In this document: positions 59,211-64,000 of the stretch, piece by piece
Numbering within the stretch: the stretch's first letter is position 1
Layout: every line of letters starts with the position of its first letter
Assembly: GCF_002865645.1 (NCBI RefSeq)
Contig: NW_020194677.1
Span: 248,001 to 312,000, forward strand
Length of the DNA stretch: 64,000 bases
Source of the DNA: Hyaloscypha bicolor E
Lineage: Eukaryota; Ascomycota; Leotiomycetes; Helotiales; Hyaloscyphaceae
Direction of reading: 5' to 3'
The notes under the pieces: generated by a model
Databases searched by the model: none
Seen by the model: only the letters and a program-made list of their open reading frames with translations
What the model was told of the DNA's origin: nothing
Program-made: the position numbers and the translations under genes

Positions 59211-59564
59211 TAAAACAGACCCTTGATACAAATACTAGCGTTGATTATTGGGTATTATTAATTAAAAGCTAGCGCTAGTTGCTAGCAATCAAAATGTAGA
59301 ATCTGTTCCAAACGGGCCCTTAGACGCATGCCAAGCGCTCTAGCCGGCGCCCTAAGCTGGGCGCACCGGAACGAAGATACTGAATCTGCAAGCTACTGTA
59401 CTCTGAGACAATTAAAGTCAGGTGAGCCGATGGCGGCTTGCATCATGCAAGCCATGGGCTACCCCGCCATTCAGTCCCCAAGGAGCCTACTATATAACAA
59501 CGCAGCACTTGAGAAATAGGAATGATATCCATCATGCAGCTCGGTTTTTGCCCCGATTGTCAAC

Positions 59565-60523
59565 ATGGCAGAAGGCGAGGCAAAAGAACGGGCTGCTGAG
59601 CGAGCTGTCGAGTCTATAGCCATGCTTCCGGTTTTGACCGATTCTTCTGGCATGTTCGTCTCACGACTTGCTACTAAGTCTACCGAAGCACATATCTCGC
59701 ATGCCCCTATCACCGAGGTCCACAATGCCAACGGTAGCTCCAGTGCTGGTGGGAACGGCGAATCCTTAAGGTGAGCCTTGCCTAGCATCTGCCGCTCAGC
59801 GCTTGCACACCTCTATTTCAATCACGTCTCTGAGGCGAGAACAGTATTCCGCACGACAAGACGAAAGGGAAGCAAATTGAAAAAGAACAACCCCAACTTT
59901 ACAAACAACCGGAGTTCGATACCAAACCGCTAGCAGCCTTAGAAAACGCACTTCAAAACCTAGCAAGCGAACTCAGAAAAGCTAATGCTCCCCCATCTCA
60001 GAAGTGCTCAAATTGCGGTTGCAAAGGAGGCGAGAGCGAAAGCGACGCAGACTTCTTCTACAGAAACATCGGCACCGTAGCCGCGCTCGGAGCATCCATC
60101 ACCTTCGCGCTCATCATCAGCGACATCAAAGACCCACACGAGATCTCACAGCACGGAAGATTCGATCTCTCGACGGTGAGAATTCTGCTGGCTGTTAGCT
60201 GGATGCTGTTCATGATCGTGCTCTCGCTTTCCTTTTCGCTAGCACAGAAGTTCAAGCATGAATCAGCTGAGGAAGACGAAGAGAAAAAAGATGGGCCGAC
60301 GGGTCTCGCGACTGTCGTGTATGTATTGGAGCTGGGGGCGGTAATGTGCTTGTCGTTGGTGGTTGCTGCGTACGTAGAGGTCGTGGGATATATTATGGTT
60401 GCCTTGGTCTCTATTGTAGTGGTCGCGCTCGCATTAAAGGTTACGGCCTTGCGATGGTTGGACAAATGGTTTGACAATTGGTGGTACATGTATGGGTCGT
60501 CTGATCGTAGGGGAAGTCTATAA
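59565..60523 (+). CDS. Membrane protein with a C-terminal four-helix domain, unknown
   Basis: A 294-aa protein from exons 59,565-59,770 and 59,845-60,523 (74-nt GT-AG intron). The first 100 residues are hydrophilic, starting MAEGEAKERAAERAVES. A short Cys cluster, KCSNCGCKGG, precedes four hydrophobic segments: NIGTVAALGASITFALIIS, VRILLAVSWMLFMIVLSLSF, TVVYVLELGAVMCLSLVVAA and GYIMVALVSIVVVALAL. The end, WFDNWWYMYGSSDRRGSL, is aromatic. I do not recognise the family. It ends 265 bp before the convergent MIC60 gene. Confidence 0.75.
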
Positions 60524-60788
60524 GCGGAATCTCGAGCTTCTCTCAGTGCAAATGACAGAGCCCAGGAAAAGCTGCATGGCCAAAAATCCAATACGAATTA
60601 TTCGGTTCAATAGGCGCTTGCCCAAATTGTCCGACAAGTGGGCGGAACATTCAGATTCAGCGGGTGGCACGCAAGAAGAACAAGTTGGAATACAATACAC
60701 ATCTATTTTGTAACTTATCTCATACAAGCTAGCGTCATCTAGACCCTTTCCCTCTCCCATGCCTGTACAAAGGGAATCCCACTTTCAT
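60524..60788. other. Convergent 3' region
   Basis: 3' untranslated sequence of the membrane protein gene and MIC60. No gene. Confidence 0.5.
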
Positions 60789-63020
60789 CTATTCAACCCT
60801 CAAGCTCTGTAGTCTAGCTTCTGTTGCGATTACCTGTTCTCACGTTAGCACACTTCGCCAACACTGTTATAGTCTGAGAGGAGGGGATTAGGAACGGGGT
60901 ATTTTAGGGAAGGGACTTACGTCCAGCGCCTGCTGCACCTCCAACACCTTCCTCACCTCACCCAGCCAATCCCTACTCAATGTCTTCGCCCACCCCTTAA
61001 GCCCATTCATCTCCCTCGCCGCACCATCCAGATCCCCCTCCTCAAGGAAAGTCTCCGTGCGCGTCAAGATACTCTCGACATCATCACCCGTCGCGAGACC
61101 CTTCTTTTTAAACAGGATCTTGCTAAGGACATAACTCGACGCATGGCTGGCGACGCCTGCATCTTCAGGCAAGAGGGACGCTTTCCGCACTTCGGTGGCG
61201 ACTCGACGGAAACGGTCGACCAATTGGGCAGAGGAGGGAATCCCGCGTTGGTAGGCGGTAGGGTTGATTGATGCGATGGCTGCGTTGACGACGGGGTCAT
61301 CTAAGGCGATTTCTTTCAGGGCTGCGAGTTCGCGGACGAATGGGCGAGGGACTTGGCTCTTCTCCAGATTAGTGCGGACGGCTTCAACAGCTACGTGAAG
61401 GTGTTGCGTCTTCAGATTGGAGTCGACAACGGAGTTCCAGTCCGTGGTGAGCTTTTCGAGCTCGGTGACTGTATTGGAGAGGTCGGAGAGCTTGCCGAGG
61501 CGGCCGTTGCGCTCCTCCTCCACGCGGTCTTTGACTTCTTGGATGAATCTCTGCTTCATTTTGACGGCTTGCTCGAGTAGCTCGTTCTGGCGGAGCTTCT
61601 CGTGAACCTCCTTTGCTCGCTCGATTTCAGCCTTCAGCTTTTCATCGTAGTTGTCCTTGATCTTTTGGCGTTCGGTTTGATACTCCTCTTGCCATTCTGA
61701 TTGCTGGTGTGCCATCTCTGCCTCAACTCGGCGGATCAGCTCCTTGGCAGCACGGTCAAAATCCTCTTTCTCGGCCTTGATCTTGGCTGCTGCGTCCTTT
61801 TCTGCATTATCCTTCAGAGTCTTAATCTTGCTTCCAACCTTGGTGAGTTCACTCTTCGCTTTGTTAATGGTGCTGGAGAACTTGGTATTCGAGTTGTCCG
61901 CATTAACAACCGCAATGATATCGTTGAGAATTTTGACCAAATCTTGGACCACAGGCTCATTCGCATCCTTGATATTGATCGGGTCGATACGAGTGACTTC
62001 CGGTGGGAACTTTGACGGCTGATCAACCTCGGGGGCCACAAATGAGACGGGAGTTGTTGTCTTCGGTGCCGCACTTGCCGCTTCCGTGATCATTGGATGA
62101 CCGGGTTTGGCCGGTGGTTGTGACTCGGGTGATTTCCCATCAGGAATTATGGGCTTGATGGGTTCAGGTGCTTTTGCTTCCTTCTTAGCGATCTCAACAG
62201 CCGTGATCTTCTCCTCTGGTTTCGTCTCTTCCGGAGTTTTTATCGCTTCCTTGGGCTTAGGAGTGTCTGGCTTGGTGGCATTTGAGTGTCTTCTGCCACC
62301 CGTAGTGCTATCCTCCGCAACTCTCCATGATACGCCACTCTTCGCGGCTATAGTTTGTTCCTTTCCAGTATCCCTGGGAGTCGCCGACCGGTTCGCAATC
62401 CTGGGGAATCGTTTCCGGAATTCCCTCTCCTCGAAGTAAAGCACGGCATCCTCTCCAAATGGAATGTATTCCGTGAAGAAGTCGTGGAAATTGTCATTAA
62501 CCCTTGAATAGTATACACCTCCACCGTACCCCAATACCGTGAGAAGAAACACTGTGGTGAAGAACCTGCGGAAGAATTTGCGGGGCTTAGGGGGCGGAGG
62601 TGGTGGGGGAGGAGTGCTGGCAGGAGGCGGAGGAGGTGTCAAAGGGACATTCTGGGGAGGGATCGAAGAGGTAGAGCTTGGAGTGGCCGGTGTAGGTGAT
62701 GTTGAAGCTAACTTCGAGGTTGCGACAGAACCCGGGGGTAGTGATTGAGATGTGCTTGCGCTGGCAGATCCTGGTAGGACAATAGGCTTTGAGTCGATGA
62801 TGCTGGGTTTAACACCATCGGTGTATCCTCTCTGTAGACACATAAAGTAGTTAGCATTTCATCTTCCTTCTTAATTGAGTGTATTCAATTTCATCAGAGC
62901 TCCTACCAAGCTTCCCGAGGCCACCCGGCCTGCTTGTACCGCGTGCCATTGACGCCCAGCGTTGGCTACACTGGGCTTGTACCCAAATGCCCTCGACGAG
63001 CGAAGTGAGGCGCGCAGCAT
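60789..63020 (-). CDS. MIC60: MICOS subunit MIC60 (mitofilin)
   Basis: The core protein of MICOS, which holds cristae junctions at the inner mitochondrial membrane. 689 aa from exons 63,020-62,907, 62,831-60,921 and 60,833-60,789. The N-terminus (MLRASLRSSRAFGYKPSVA) is basic with no acid, a mitochondrial targeting sequence. After a Pro-rich stretch (PPPPPPPPKPRK) comes the membrane segment FFTTVFLLTVLGYGGGVYYS, then a long Lys/Glu/Ala-rich coiled coil (about 320-460), and the mitofilin C-terminal region with PRPFVRELAALKEIALDDPV. The third exon adds VIATEARLQSLRVE, the usual mitofilin end; without it the product would end PKIPRS in intron sequence. An upstream in-frame Met (63,128) exists, but the start chosen gives a normal targeting peptide. 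Confidence 0.95.
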
Positions 63021-63582
63021 GACGGGCTGCGTTGAGCGACGAGGAGATGTTGAGGTTGTGATTGTTGACAGCGAGTGAGGTTGGCAGAAACCATTTTCTT
63101 GCAGCGAGGTCAAGCTTCGGTGTGCCAAGCGATGATGCGCCGGCTAAGATTTGAGCAAGGCTGCGATGTCTCTCTCACCTGCGACGAATATTATCAAAGC
63201 TCAAATCCTGTAGCAGTATACTTTCACATTTCATTTTCATAGTTCCGTATTCCAAAGTGATTTAATGCGTTCTATTGCATATCGTACACCCAGAAATGCC
63301 GCAGAAGAAGTACTGTAAATAAAAAATTGCCTCTCACGCCATATGCAGGAAAAGCATACCGCTGCCGATCCTGCTTCCAGAACAAAGACACCCCAAGGTA
63401 TTAAAGACTGCTCCAGTAAGTGGTCCGAATGACCGCATCTATGTTGATGCCCCGAACACGAAAGAGCAGCTGTGTCCGAGGCGAGTTGTTCATATGAAAG
63501 GCCGTAAAGACAGCTGAACCTCGACTTGTTTAATGCCTCCTCTGCCTGTATTCTCCTTGTCCAACATCTCCAACATATTCCC

Positions 63583-64000
63583 CTAACAGCCACAGGGGCC
63601 GCCGTTTGCGTTCGTTCCTGGCGCTTCGCTCCTTAACTCAACACCGCCTCGTCCTCCGGCTCTTGGATTTCTCGGCCCAGCCTGGTCTAAGGGAAGTTTC
63701 TTCGCAATCGACGTAAATAATTCTCTAACATTCTCTGATGTCTTCGCTGAGGTCTCGAAGAATAAGAGTCCTGCCTCCCTCGCATATGCCTCGGCATCCG
63801 CGGTCTGAATCGCGCGCTTATCCGGATGGCTGGCGACCAAATCGAGCTTGTTGCCAGCAAGAGCAATGATGATATTTTCGTTGGCTTGTCGTTGAAGTTC
63901 CTTTACCCATTGCTTTGCCTTATCCAGAGATGACTGACCCGGAAACGTTAGCCGCATTGCCAAATCGACCCAGTTAACAAGTATGCTTACAGCTTGCGTA
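63583..64000 (-). CDS. Rab5-type small GTPase, C-terminal part
   Basis: The 3' part of a Rab GTPase of early-endosome type (Ypt5/Vps21-like), cut by the window edge. Exons seen: 64,000-63,991 (TQA) and 63,933-63,583, with a 57-nt GT-AG intron. The protein reads [17 protein letters not shown], then [11 protein letters not shown] with the NKxD guanine-binding box (G4), and [16 protein letters not shown] with ETSAK (G5). It ends GPCGC, whose Cys pair suits geranylgeranylation. The Gly/Pro/Arg-rich tail before it is the usual variable region. The G1-G3 boxes lie beyond the window. Vps21 is a likely orthologue, but other Rab5 paralogues are possible. Confidence 0.93.
   Translation of the reverse strand, partial: TQAVSILVNWVDLAMRLTFPGQSSLDKAKQWVKELQRQANENIIIALAGNKLDLVASHPDKRAIQTADAEAYAREAGLLFFETSAKTSENVRELFTSIAKKLPLDQAGPRNPRAGGRGGVELRSEAPGTNANGGPCGC

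Noticed and set aside
59328..59519. Small plus-strand gene before the membrane protein
   Set aside because: A 63-codon frame with no motif that lies in the leader of the gene starting at 59,565.
62107..62439. Plus-strand open stretches across MIC60
   Set aside because: They mirror the Pro- and Lys-rich minus-strand MIC60 exon and have no independent support.

Overview
The window looks like nuclear DNA of a filamentous ascomycete (Pezizomycotina). The genes have short GT-AG introns of about 45-75 nt, and they include a HET-domain gene, fungal-type MFS transporters, a GH12 glucanase and the mitochondrial protein MIC60. Long AT-rich blocks carry the marks of RIP (repeat-induced point mutation): C-to-T and G-to-A transitions, TpA excess and stop codons in place of Trp and Gln. 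I could not fix the genus. I saw no rRNA, tRNA or CRISPR array, but I could not run a tRNA search.

Positions 1 to about 29,940 form a transposon graveyard with almost no living genes. It holds a RIP-mutated Ty3/Gypsy element with recognisable 320-bp LTRs (1540-8307), a minus-strand Copia gag remnant joined to its right LTR (8311-8790), a Copia element (about 11,780-17,635), two GC-rich hairpin elements with identical arms but opposite loops (17,636 and 20,293), a minus-strand Helitron Rep-helicase relic (about 20,400-24,900) bracketed by 247-bp direct repeats, and a small element with 135-bp direct terminal repeats (25,791-27,625). The AT/GC boundary near 29,940 is sharp.

Positions 29,940-36,360 carry a Dal5-type MFS permease gene (minus strand) and coding-like fragments that I could not assign. 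A second AT block (36,370-38,780) leads into a HET-domain pseudogene (38,838-40,546), and a third (40,850-41,810) leads into an RNase H gene (minus). From 42,979 to 50,350 there are a small secreted protein gene, a P-loop ATPase pseudogene, a GNAT acetyltransferase, an F-box-like protein, and a 457-bp hAT-type MITE with a perfect 8-bp target duplication that interrupts an otherwise open frame.

Positions 50,619-56,887 form a likely sulfur-scavenging neighbourhood: a DHA-type MFS exporter (minus), divergent from a secreted sulfatase (plus), followed by a TauD-type sulfonate/2-oxoglutarate dioxygenase (plus). Then come a secreted GH12 glucanase, a small AT block (58,590-59,210), a four-helix membrane protein, MIC60 (minus) and the 3' part of a Rab5-type GTPase gene (minus) cut by the window edge.

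The exon boundaries given were worked out by hand from splice signals and frame continuity. All completed intron-containing models keep frame from start to stop.
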